Assembly (NCBI GenBank): GCA_035378985.1
Contig: DAOSUR010000007.1
Span: 1 to 64,000, forward strand
From: Anaerohalosphaeraceae bacterium
GTDB lineage: Bacteria; Planctomycetota; Phycisphaerae; Sedimentisphaerales; Anaerohalosphaeraceae
Direction: 5' to 3'
Length of the DNA: 64,000 nucleotides
Shown: one piece after another, positions 1 to 7,665 of the stretch
Numbering within the stretch: the stretch's first letter is position 1
Layout of the letters: each line of letters starts with the position of its first letter
Translations under genes and position numbers: made by a program
The notes under the pieces: generated by a model
The model's input: only the letters and a program-made list of their open reading frames with translations
Database searches by the model: none
What the model was told of the DNA's origin: nothing

Positions 1-125
1 CGAAAAATCCTGAATATCCCGACGGCCCGTTTTCGAAAAAAGTATTAAAAAGGAAAAGTGAACCGCTTCAGATGCTGTCGGGAGGTTTTTGGACGGAATT
101 GCTTGAGGTCCGCCGCCCGGCCTGT

Positions 126-1469
126 TTAATTCGTCAATCCCGCAATTGCCGCACCGACCAGCGTGGCATTGTCCACACTGACAATTTCGGTGAAAACTCC
201 TTTTTTGTTTTCCAGATAGTCTTTCAGATAAAACTCCACACGGCTTTTGAGGGACTTCATTCTGTAAAACGTCGTGCCCTCCGCCACGATGCAAATCGGA
301 CGTGTGGGGTCTGTCCCCTGACCGGACTGAAGGGCTGCACTGGACAGATTCAGTGCAGCCAGTTTTGCCGCCCGCTCCGTGAGGCGGTCCGCCAGTCCGT
401 AAAGAATCTGCACATCCTCCGGCAAGCCCTGCCGCACCGCCGCCGCCAGACGGCCTGTACCGTAGGGATGCTCCAGAAACTCATTCATCTCCTTGGTAGT
501 CAGATTTTCCAGGTTTGACAGCGGCTCGGCGGCTTGGCGGCTGAAAAGCCCGTCTTTGCACGCCTGCCGAATCACCAGACCCAGCAGGCCCCCTAAATAC
601 GCCCCCGAAATCATTTTTTCAAACCTCTGTGAGCCCGGATTGACTGTGGACTTGTCAAATCGAATATCCAGTTTGCCGCGATGACAATGCCCAAAACCGC
701 CGGATTCCGTGTTGATAATCTGACTGCGGCTTAAATCCAAATCCTTTTTCTTGAGGATATTGGCATTCTTTTCGATGTAGCAGCAGTTTGTCCCGGTTCC
801 AAGAATAAAGCCGATCATTCCCCCAAAGATTCGGTTTTGATACCCGCAGCCCGCCAAAAGGGTCGCCACCGTATCATTCAGCAGCACAATATGTTTCCGA
901 CCCAGTCCGGCGGCCTGAAGGGCCTCATTGAGCCGCTCGCCAATCATCTGACCGATGACCGACGGGGCTTTAATTTCTTTGGCAAAGCGGAGCAGCCGCC
1001 CGTCTTTATTCGGGTACATCTCCACCGGATACGAGAAGCAGAATCCCAGCCGCTCGGAGGCATCCCCGATGTCGCGAAAATAACCGGCCATAATTTTGAA
1101 AAACTCCTCCGCCGAGACCTCTTTTTCGATGCCGGGCATGGAAAACAGCCGCAAATTCTCCAGAATCGGTCTTCGCTGCTCATCAAAAATCACCGTAGCC
1201 GATCGGAAATTGGTTCCTCCGGCATCGGCGACAATCACCCGCTGTCCGACCGGCACATCCGCATCCGCCTCCAGATACGTCGGAATCATCTCCACCGTGC
1301 TTTTCTTTCCGGCAAGCCCCTTCTGCATCTCCGCCAGAAACCGGCCGACATTCTCCTCAAAATCCACATCGAGGACATCCATTTTATAGTCCCGAAGGAA
1401 ACGAATCACCTGCCGGCGGACCGATTTTGGATGGACCGGTCCGGACCTTTCTGTTCTCTTCCTGACCAA
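126..1469 (-). CDS. Hexokinase (eukaryotic-type family)
   Basis: Predicted ATP-dependent hexose 6-kinase feeding glycolysis. The 447-residue product carries the phosphate-binding loop DAGGTNFR (residues 82-89), the catalytic region LLNDTVATLL, the adenosine-side GTGTNCCYIE and NTESGGFG. These are the hallmarks of eukaryotic-type hexokinases, not of short bacterial ROK kinases, and the length fits one hexokinase unit. I chose a TTG start because AGGAGG lies 8 bases before it and no in-frame ATG occurs until residue 30. It is last in a minus-strand operon after galE, 68 bases downstream, so a role in galactose or glucose use is plausible. The exact hexose is not readable from sequence. Family assignment is firm; the start is moderately sure. 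Confidence 0.9.
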   Translation of the reverse strand: MVRKRTERSGPVHPKSVRRQVIRFLRDYKMDVLDVDFEENVGRFLAEMQKGLAGKKSTVEMIPTYLEADADVPVGQRVIVADAGGTNFRSATVIFDEQRRPILENLRLFSMPGIEKEVSAEEFFKIMAGYFRDIGDASERLGFCFSYPVEMYPNKDGRLLRFAKEIKAPSVIGQMIGERLNEALQAAGLGRKHIVLLNDTVATLLAGCGYQNRIFGGMIGFILGTGTNCCYIEKNANILKKKDLDLSRSQIINTESGGFGHCHRGKLDIRFDKSTVNPGSQRFEKMISGAYLGGLLGLVIRQACKDGLFSRQAAEPLSNLENLTTKEMNEFLEHPYGTGRLAAAVRQGLPEDVQILYGLADRLTERAAKLAALNLSSAALQSGQGTDPTRPICIVAEGTTFYRMKSLKSRVEFYLKDYLENKKGVFTEIVSVDNATLVGAAIAGLTN

Positions 1470-1537
1470 GATTTCATCCTCCTGACTGAAATGCTTCGTA
1501 ATCCGTCATCCGCCTGCGGCGGTCTGCTGCCTCTGCG

Positions 1538-2521
1538 TTATGACTCGTATCCGTCCGGATGCGCCGTATGAAATCTCCAGGCGCTCTCGACAATGGTTTC
1601 CAGGTCTGGATACCGGGTTTTCCATCCCAATTCCCGAATGGCGCGGGAGGCATCGGCTGTGAGCACCGGCGGGTCGCCCGGACGGCGGGACGTCTCTTCC
1701 ACACGAAACGAACGCCCTGACACACGCCGCACCGTGTCAATCACCTGACGGACGGAATAGCCGGTTCCGTTGCCCAGGTTGTACACCAGCTCGCGCTGGT
1801 TCGCCAGCCGCTCCAGAGCCAGCAGATGCGCTGAACACAAATCCTCCACATGGATATAGTCGCGAATGCACGTGCCGTCCGGCGTCGGATAATCCGTGCC
1901 GTAAATCCTGATGGACGGCCGTTTTCCCATCGCCGCCTGAATAATCAGCGGAATCAGATGCAACTCCGGGCGATGGTCTTCGCCGAATTGAGCATCAAAA
2001 CCCGCCCCGCACGCATTAAAATAGCGAAGCGCGGCGTAGCGAAGCCGTCCCGTCTGACACTGAAAATGACACATCCGCTCTACGGCCCATTTGGTCTCTC
2101 CGTAGGGATTGATGGGGTCTTTCGGCAGGTCCTCCGGGATTGGAATCGTCCGGGGCATCCCATACACCGCCGCCGTGCTGCTGAAGACGAACTTCTCCAC
2201 CCCCGCCTTCTCCATTGCCTCCAGCAGAGTCCGCGTTCGGCTCACATTGTTGTCATAATAGCGAAGCGGCGCTTCGACCGACTCGCCGACCTCGATAAAG
2301 GCCGCAAAATGCATTACGGCTTCGATTCGATGTTTTTTCAGAACCTCGACTGTAAACTCCAGATTTCCAAAATCCCCCTGCACAAACTCCGCACTTCGCA
2401 CGGCGGCTCGATGTCCCTTGCTCAGATTGTCCAGCACAACCGGACGATGTCCCGCCCGAGCCAGCATCTCGGTCATGTTGCTGCCGATATAGCCGGCCCC
2501 GCCGCAAACCAGGATGTTCAT
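1538..2521 (-). CDS. galE: UDP-glucose 4-epimerase
   Basis: Interconverts UDP-glucose and UDP-galactose, for the Leloir pathway and for surface polysaccharide precursors. This is an extended short-chain dehydrogenase of 327 residues. The NAD-binding GGAGYIG is at residues 7-13, an SST motif near 114-116, and the catalytic Tyr140-x3-Lys144 in YGETK. The N-terminus is the usual one for GalE and the length fits. The start overlaps the stop of the upstream lipoprotein gene by ATGA, so translation is probably coupled. The hexokinase gene follows, giving a three-gene minus-strand operon. Confidence 0.93.
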   Translation of the reverse strand: MNILVCGGAGYIGSNMTEMLARAGHRPVVLDNLSKGHRAAVRSAEFVQGDFGNLEFTVEVLKKHRIEAVMHFAAFIEVGESVEAPLRYYDNNVSRTRTLLEAMEKAGVEKFVFSSTAAVYGMPRTIPIPEDLPKDPINPYGETKWAVERMCHFQCQTGRLRYAALRYFNACGAGFDAQFGEDHRPELHLIPLIIQAAMGKRPSIRIYGTDYPTPDGTCIRDYIHVEDLCSAHLLALERLANQRELVYNLGNGTGYSVRQVIDTVRRVSGRSFRVEETSRRPGDPPVLTADASRAIRELGWKTRYPDLETIVESAWRFHTAHPDGYES

Positions 2522-3087
2522 TCTTTTCCTCCGTGAGAAACTGTCTTCTGAATCGAACGCAGAATTTTTTGTTCCAGCCGCGGGTCCGTCCCCAAATCAA
2601 TCCACTCCGCCTTTGCCAGAACCTCCTGTCTCATTTGAAGAGACTGCCGGCGGGTACCGCTGTCTGTGATAAAACCTCCCGCTCGACTCATTCCCTCCAG
2701 CGGGCGGTCCGGAATGCTCAGCCGCCGAACCAGCACCCGGCAGTTAGCGCAGACCCGATTGCCCTCTGCTTCCATCCGAATCTCCGCAATTCGCTGAAGA
2801 CTGTGCATGCTCGCCTCGGCCGTATCGGAAGGGCCGGCATTGTCCCCGCGCCAAAATTCAAAAAACTGGGCTCCTCGAAGCGGATAGGTGATAATTCGGC
2901 CTGCCTGAATGTCTGATTTTTCGATGGCAAACTGCATCCGGGTCAGGGTTTGCTCCGCCGCAGAAAAAACCTGGTCCATCGAAACCGATTCCAGACAAAT
3001 CGGCTCTGTCTGTTGGCTCTGCTTTGTCGAAGCGCAGCCGGCCAGCAGTACCAGGACAAATCCGAGAAAAATCCTTTTCTGTTTCAT
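2518..3087 (-). CDS. Hypothetical outer-membrane-type lipoprotein
   Basis: Product of 189 residues with a lipoprotein signal peptide: MKQKRIFLGF, a hydrophobic core, then lipobox LAGC. No named domain was recognised. The mature part is mixed alpha/beta and polar, with a CANC pair. The start at 3087 was preferred to longer readings because it gives a proper signal peptide and has GGGAG upstream. It is the first gene of the operon with galE (ATGA overlap) and hexokinase. It has its own promoter (TTGAGA-17-TACAAT). Linkage to sugar-nucleotide metabolism is the only functional hint. Confidence 0.7.
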   Translation of the reverse strand: MKQKRIFLGFVLVLLAGCASTKQSQQTEPICLESVSMDQVFSAAEQTLTRMQFAIEKSDIQAGRIITYPLRGAQFFEFWRGDNAGPSDTAEASMHSLQRIAEIRMEAEGNRVCANCRVLVRRLSIPDRPLEGMSRAGGFITDSGTRRQSLQMRQEVLAKAEWIDLGTDPRLEQKILRSIQKTVSHGGKE

Positions 3088-3114
3088 ACCTGTCTCCCTG
3101 TAAGTTAATGCAAA

Positions 3115-3143
3115 ATTGTATCCGGAATCCTCTCTTTTCTCAA
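3115..3143 (-). promoter_or_regulatory. Sigma-70-type promoter for lipoprotein-galE-hexokinase operon
   Basis: On the minus strand TTGAGA (3138-3143) is followed by a 17-base spacer and TACAAT (3115-3120). This is close to the consensus and 27 bases before the lipoprotein start codon. It lies in the divergent gap shared with the Xer recombinase gene. Confidence 0.6.
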
Positions 3144-3218
3144 GCATCCTTTTGTTTTTTCCCTCCCGCTGTCCGTTATTCAACCTCCGGGCAAGCGGTT
3201 GTCGATAAGAAAGAAGAA

Positions 3219-4157
3219 ATGAATAAACTGAATGTCCAAATCCAAAATGTCCGAAAACGCCTGGCCGAGCAGCCCCTCGGGAAAATTGTTGAGCAATTTC
3301 TCGACTATTTGCTTGTCGAGGCGGGTCTGTCGGCCAATACAATTCTGGCCTACGGCAGGGACCTGCTGGAGTTTTCCCGCTTTTGCCGCAGCCGAAATGT
3401 TCATCGGCTCCAGGATATTCAGCCGTCCGTCGTTTACCAATATCTGCAAACCCGCTGCGGGCTTTCAGAGGCGTCCCTGAGCCGACATCTGGTTGCCGTC
3501 AAAATGATGCTTCGATTTGCTGTGCTGACGGGTCTTTTAAAAGAGACCTTCATCGATACGCTCGAAAGCCCCAAGCAATGGCAGAAACTGCCCGCTGTAT
3601 GCTCCAAAGAGCAAATCTTTGCTTTGCTGGATGCGCCCGGCCCCGATGACCCGTATTGGTTTCGGGACAAGGCGGTTCTCGAACTGCTTTACGCGACCGG
3701 GGCCCGCGCTGCGGAGGTGGCCGCTCTGGAAATCAAAGACGTAAACCTGTCCGTCGGATATGTCCGCTGCTTCGGCAAGGGACGAAAAGAGCGCATCGTT
3801 CCTTTAGGACGTCCGGCGGCTCAAGCCGTTCAGGCCTATTTGGAAAACCTGCGTCCGAAGTTGGCCAAACCATTCAGCGGTTCTGCCTTGTTTTTATCAC
3901 GAACCGGTCGTCCTCTGGACCGAATCGAACTGTGGCGAATTGTCAAGAAATACGCCCGCCGTGCCGGTCTGCCCAAAAAGCTGACCGTCCATACCCTCCG
4001 TCACTGTTTTGCCAGTCACCTGCTGGCCGGCGGCGCCGACCTGCGCTCGCTTCAGGAAATGCTCGGTCATGCCGACATCCGAACCACCCAGATTTACACC
4101 CACGTGGACCACAATCGCCTCAAAGCCATTCATCGAAAGTACCACCCGCGCCCCTGA
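3219..4157 (+). CDS. Tyrosine recombinase, XerC/XerD family
   Basis: Site-specific tyrosine recombinase of 312 residues, the size of XerC/XerD, which resolve chromosome dimers at dif. An N-terminal SAM-like DNA-binding domain covers about residues 20-105. The catalytic domain shows the full set: Arg163 (ATGARAAEV), Lys188 (GKGRKER), His258 and Arg261 (HTLRH), His284 (GHADIRTT) and the nucleophile Tyr293 (IYTHVD). The ATG at 3219 was taken because the Xer N-terminus begins there. No phage or integron genes are near, so a housekeeping role is more likely than mobility. XerC cannot be told from XerD without the second paralogue. Confidence 0.88.
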   Translation: MNKLNVQIQNVRKRLAEQPLGKIVEQFLDYLLVEAGLSANTILAYGRDLLEFSRFCRSRNVHRLQDIQPSVVYQYLQTRCGLSEASLSRHLVAVKMMLRFAVLTGLLKETFIDTLESPKQWQKLPAVCSKEQIFALLDAPGPDDPYWFRDKAVLELLYATGARAAEVAALEIKDVNLSVGYVRCFGKGRKERIVPLGRPAAQAVQAYLENLRPKLAKPFSGSALFLSRTGRPLDRIELWRIVKKYARRAGLPKKLTVHTLRHCFASHLLAGGADLRSLQEMLGHADIRTTQIYTHVDHNRLKAIHRKYHPRP

Positions 4158-4263
4158 AAACCAAAGATTGACAAATCCCGCCGGTCTGATTACCATTGAG
4201 AAGGAATCGAGAACAGTTTTTGCACAATTTGGGAGCCAGAGAGCCCCTCCTAGGAGAGAAAAA

Positions 4264-5271
4264 ATGGATTTTATACTGTCTCCAAAACAGCCGGCTTACC
4301 GAAAAGGTTTCCTTTGGCTTCTGATTTTTATCAGTTTGTTTGTTATTTCGCTGTTGTGTTTTGCCGCCGGCCGGCTGTTTGAAGTTCTCAGCTTTTTGGT
4401 GCTGCCTTCTGTTTTTTTGTTTTTGATTACCGCCTCTATCGGGGTCATCGCCGTTCTGCTGTATCTGAACGATATTGCTCTGTGTCTTCACGCTGTGATT
4501 GAAAAAATGGAGCAGACCCTCGAATCACTCGGACGTCAGCAGACTCTGCTGGTGAAAATCTCTCAGGCCGTCCGCGTCAGCGACCGGGCCAAAGAAATTA
4601 TTTTCCGCGATGCCGAACAAATTGAACTGGGCGAAGCTGTGTTGAGCAAAGTGCATCAGCACGATTTTGAAGCGGCGGAGGCCATGCTCGATGAAATGGC
4701 CAAAGAGGCCCGCTACAAAGAGCTGGAATCCCGCCTGCGGCAGATGGCCGTCAAATACCGCACGGCCACCGAAGAGGGACGAATCAACCAGATTATCAAT
4801 CACATCAACGACCTGCTCGAGCGGCACTTGTGGGCGCAGGCCGCCGCCCAGATTGAAAATCTGCTGACGCTCTATTCTTTCTCCGAAAAAGCCCGGCAGA
4901 TGCCCGCCAAACTGCAGGAAAAGAAAAACCAGTACAAACGCAAACTTCTGGCCGAATGGGACAAGGCGGTCAAAAACAAAGAAACCGACCGCAGTCTGGA
5001 AATCCTCAAAGAGCTGGATATGTATCTGACTCCGGCGGAGGCCTTAGCCCTTCAGGAATCCGCCAGCACCGTCTTTAAAACCAAGCTGCACAATCTCGGC
5101 GTTGAATTCCAGATGGCGGTTACGGAGAAAAACTGGAAGGCGGCCCTGCACGCCGCCCGGCAGATTGTTCAGCATTTTCCCAACAGCCGAATGGCGGCGG
5201 AAATCCGCGGGAAAATGGATATCCTGCAGGAGCGGGCCCGTCAAACTGCTTCGGAAGGCACCGCTTCCTGA
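4264..5271 (+). CDS. Membrane-anchored helical (coiled-coil/TPR-like) protein, unknown
   Basis: Product of 335 residues. Two hydrophobic helices (about 18-45 and 48-70) anchor the N-terminus. The remaining 260 residues are almost entirely charged amphipathic helix, with repeated W/A-rich segments such as NWKAALHAARQIV that look like degenerate TPR units. There is no enzyme motif. The start at 4264 has a good AGGAGAG site. It stands alone, 107 bases after the Xer gene and convergent with the next gene. A scaffold at the inner membrane face is a reasonable guess, but no function is assigned. Confidence 0.75.
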   Translation: MDFILSPKQPAYRKGFLWLLIFISLFVISLLCFAAGRLFEVLSFLVLPSVFLFLITASIGVIAVLLYLNDIALCLHAVIEKMEQTLESLGRQQTLLVKISQAVRVSDRAKEIIFRDAEQIELGEAVLSKVHQHDFEAAEAMLDEMAKEARYKELESRLRQMAVKYRTATEEGRINQIINHINDLLERHLWAQAAAQIENLLTLYSFSEKARQMPAKLQEKKNQYKRKLLAEWDKAVKNKETDRSLEILKELDMYLTPAEALALQESASTVFKTKLHNLGVEFQMAVTEKNWKAALHAARQIVQHFPNSRMAAEIRGKMDILQERARQTASEGTAS

Positions 5272-5289
5272 CGGATTTTGGGGGTCGGC

Positions 5290-5838
5290 TCAGCCGCGCA
5301 TATCAAACAGCGACTGAGTCTTGATAATCGTCAGCTGCTCCGGGAACGCGTGAAATGCATGAATGTGAAGTTCATCCCGGCGGGCCTCAAAATCGATATA
5401 ACTGAACGGCTCCAGTCCCTCAGCCGAGACGCTTCCAAAGGCGACAAACAGCCCCCGGTTCCGGGCAAACCGCTGCAAATCGATGTGGCTCTGCCGATAG
5501 AGATTCGGACTCATCTTTTCAACCTGAAAGTCCGTCATATAACTCAAACCGCGGCTGAGGGTGCATTTGTGGGTCCGCGGTCCTCGAAACGGAAACCGCT
5601 CCACCAGTCCTCGGCGCGGCAGCGGCTGGTCCGGACCGCTGATCAGTTCCGTCAGGCAGTTGTCGTCTGCAAAAACACTCACCACGTGCGAACAGCCGGT
5701 TGCCCACAGCAGCATCTCGTACCGTTCCGTTTTCAGATGCCGTCGTGCGTAAATCCGAAACAGTTCAGGATGCAGCGGACGCTGAAAAAGGGAGAAGGTC
5801 AATTCGCTGACTGCCAGGTTGGTCTTCGGAACATCCAT
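5290..5838 (-). CDS. Hypothetical protein, possibly DUF2617-like
   Basis: Product of 182 residues, soluble, with no signal peptide. Its early segment FSLFQRPLHPELF and the central CSHVVSVF resemble what I recall of DUF2617 proteins; the assignment is from memory and tentative. Start 5838 has AGGAAAG upstream; a start 15 codons earlier lacks support. It faces the upstream membrane protein gene convergently, with only 18 bases between stops. Confidence 0.6.
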   Translation of the reverse strand: MDVPKTNLAVSELTFSLFQRPLHPELFRIYARRHLKTERYEMLLWATGCSHVVSVFADDNCLTELISGPDQPLPRRGLVERFPFRGPRTHKCTLSRGLSYMTDFQVEKMSPNLYRQSHIDLQRFARNRGLFVAFGSVSAEGLEPFSYIDFEARRDELHIHAFHAFPEQLTIIKTQSLFDMRG

Positions 5839-5929
5839 TGCTTTCCTGCCTTTCTGTGCAAATCCCTGTTTGTCTTTTCTCATTATACCAAAGCCGAAAA
5901 AGACAAATCAAGGCCCTTATCAATACTGA

Positions 5930-5965
5930 AAAAACGGTTCAGTCCGCTTTATCGGACTTAATTTT
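5930..5965 (-). terminator. Probable intrinsic terminator after the CPBP gene
   Basis: Hairpin agtccg/cggact (5941-5946 with 5953-5958). Read on the minus strand it is followed, after a few bases, by a run of six T. It lies 70 bases past the stop of the CPBP protease gene. Confidence 0.4.
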
Positions 5966-6035
5966 TGCAAGTCTGTACGAAACAACGACTAAAGAAGTGC
6001 AGAAAAATTGAGAAATTTTTGCTTTTTCAGAGATT

Positions 6036-6881
6036 TCACTGAAAGACAAGCAGGTTCAGAACGGCTGCCAGAATGTCGTAAAAGGCGTGAGTGCCTGCTG
6101 TGATGCCGAACCCCCGGAACGCATACAGCACAGCAAAATACACGCCTGCAATCATCCGAAAGAAAAACTTGCTTCCCTCAAAGGCCTCGCCGGTGCCCAG
6201 CCGGCCGTTCACAAAAAAGACATGATGATGCACGCTGAACAGAAAGGCTGACACCAGCACTGCCCCGATGACCGACTGTTTTCGCGTGAATCCCAGAATA
6301 TCCTGAAACAGGAGCATCAACACGCCGATTAAAATCAGCCGAAAAACCAGTTCTTCATAAATCCCCGCCCCGATGCCGGTGATGACCTGCAGCCACAGCT
6401 CCTGACGGGCTAGGCCGACGGCGGAGGAAAGAAGCAGGGCCGCATTGGAAGAGATTTCCGTCGTCCGATTCAGCAGAAGACTAAGGACAATCAGCGGTAC
6501 CGACAGCAGCAGGCACTCGCCTGTCATCGGCAAAAAGTCCGGCCAGTGAATCCGCCAGGGACTTTTGGAGGTGATTTGAAAAATCAGCAGAATCACCAGC
6601 GGAACCAGCGGGGTAGCTACCCAAATCATTCGGGGAGAAAACCCCAGGTACTCCAGAACGTTTTGGACCCACAAAAACGCAACCACTCGGGTCTGCGGCT
6701 GGGCCAGACGCTCCGAAAGAGCCGCCGGGTCAATCAGGTACGTTCCCATTTCATACAGCAGAATAAAGCCCAGCAGATAGACCAGGGCGTAAATCGGACG
6801 GCTTGTCCGGTCCATATAGGTATCCGGAACAAACGTCATCAGCTGACGGAACGAATCCCGATGTTTTCGCTTTCGGCTCAT
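6036..6881 (-). CDS. CPBP-family intramembrane metalloprotease
   Basis: Polytopic membrane protein of 281 residues with about seven hydrophobic segments. It carries the CPBP (Abi, type II CAAX protease-like) signature: Glu176-Glu177-x3-Arg181 in EELVFR, His218 in FSVHHH and His265 in THAFYD, which together form the metal and catalytic site inside the membrane. Substrates are unknown; members cleave prenylated or bacteriocin-type peptides or act as immunity factors. Start 6881 is preferred over a reading 27 codons longer because the latter would place a charged leader before the first helix. Divergent from the glycosylase gene. Confidence 0.82.
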   Translation of the reverse strand: MSRKRKHRDSFRQLMTFVPDTYMDRTSRPIYALVYLLGFILLYEMGTYLIDPAALSERLAQPQTRVVAFLWVQNVLEYLGFSPRMIWVATPLVPLVILLIFQITSKSPWRIHWPDFLPMTGECLLLSVPLIVLSLLLNRTTEISSNAALLLSSAVGLARQELWLQVITGIGAGIYEELVFRLILIGVLMLLFQDILGFTRKQSVIGAVLVSAFLFSVHHHVFFVNGRLGTGEAFEGSKFFFRMIAGVYFAVLYAFRGFGITAGTHAFYDILAAVLNLLVFQ

Positions 6882-6987
6882 TTTCACCCGTTCTGCGGGG
6901 GCTTCTTCCTTTTCACAAGGCACTTGAAACAGTAAAATTCCTTTGCAGAAAAGTAAAGACAATTTACCAGACCGGAAAGGAAAATCA

Positions 6988-7653
6988 ATGCGTTCCGAAA
7001 CCCTGATGGATATCTATCATCGGCTCTACGCCCGATTCGGCCCGCAGCACTGGTGGCCTGGAGAAACGCCGCTTGAAATCATGATTGGGGCCGTTCTGAC
7101 GCAGAATACCAACTGGAAAAACGTCGAAAAAGCCATTGCCAACCTGAAGGCCTCATTGCTTCTGGACATCCGCAAACTTGACCGGATTTCTCCGGACCGC
7201 CTGGCGGAGCTGATTCGGCCCGCCGGTTACTTTCGCATCAAGGCCCAGCGGCTGAAAAATCTGATTGCCTGGCTTTCGAAAAAGTGCGGCGGACAAATTG
7301 AGTCGCTCAAAGAACTGCCGACCGGCCGGCTCCGGGAGGAGCTTTTGTCCATCCGAGGAATCGGGCCGGAAACGGCGGATTCCATTCTTCTGTATGCGCT
7401 CGAAAAACCCGTCTTTGTCGTCGATGCCTACACCGCGCGAATCCTTGGACGGCATCACCTTCTTGAGGAGGGGGCCGGCTATGAAGAGATACAGTCTCTT
7501 TTTGAAAGCACCCTTCCCAAAGACACGGTCCTTTTCAATGAATACCATGCCCTCCTTGTGCGGTGCGGAAAGGACTTCTGCAAACCCAAAGCCGCCTGTC
7601 GAGGTTGTCCCCTTGAAGACCTCCCCCACGAAACCCGGCAGGATTTCCTGTAA
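6988..7653 (+). CDS. Endonuclease III-like HhH-GPD DNA glycosylase (MagIII/COG2231 type)
   Basis: Base-excision repair glycosylase of 221 residues. The opening WPGETPLEIMIGAVLTQNT and the helix-hairpin-helix IRGIGPETAD (122-131) with Asp146 match the HhH-GPD superfamily, closest to 3-methyladenine glycosylase III. Endonuclease III has a catalytic Lys in GRKTAN; here that position is Glu128, so it should be monofunctional without beta-lyase activity. Cys193, 198, 204 and 207 partly resemble the iron-sulfur loop, but the usual last Cys after the CxxC pair is absent. Start 6988 has GGAAAGGA upstream. It is convergent with the secretin genes. Confidence 0.85.
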   Translation: MRSETLMDIYHRLYARFGPQHWWPGETPLEIMIGAVLTQNTNWKNVEKAIANLKASLLLDIRKLDRISPDRLAELIRPAGYFRIKAQRLKNLIAWLSKKCGGQIESLKELPTGRLREELLSIRGIGPETADSILLYALEKPVFVVDAYTARILGRHHLLEEGAGYEEIQSLFESTLPKDTVLFNEYHALLVRCGKDFCKPKAACRGCPLEDLPHETRQDFL

Positions 7654-7665
7654 TTTTCCGGAGTT

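Noticed and set aside
837..1571. Long plus-strand frame of 244 codons opposite the hexokinase gene
   Set aside because: It is an antisense shadow: composition is His/Arg/Pro-rich, no family motif, and the minus-strand hexokinase motifs fill the same bases.
3219..4157. Tyrosine recombinase as sign of an integrated element
   Set aside because: Sequence and length fit housekeeping XerC/XerD; no att repeats, phage or cargo genes are seen around it.
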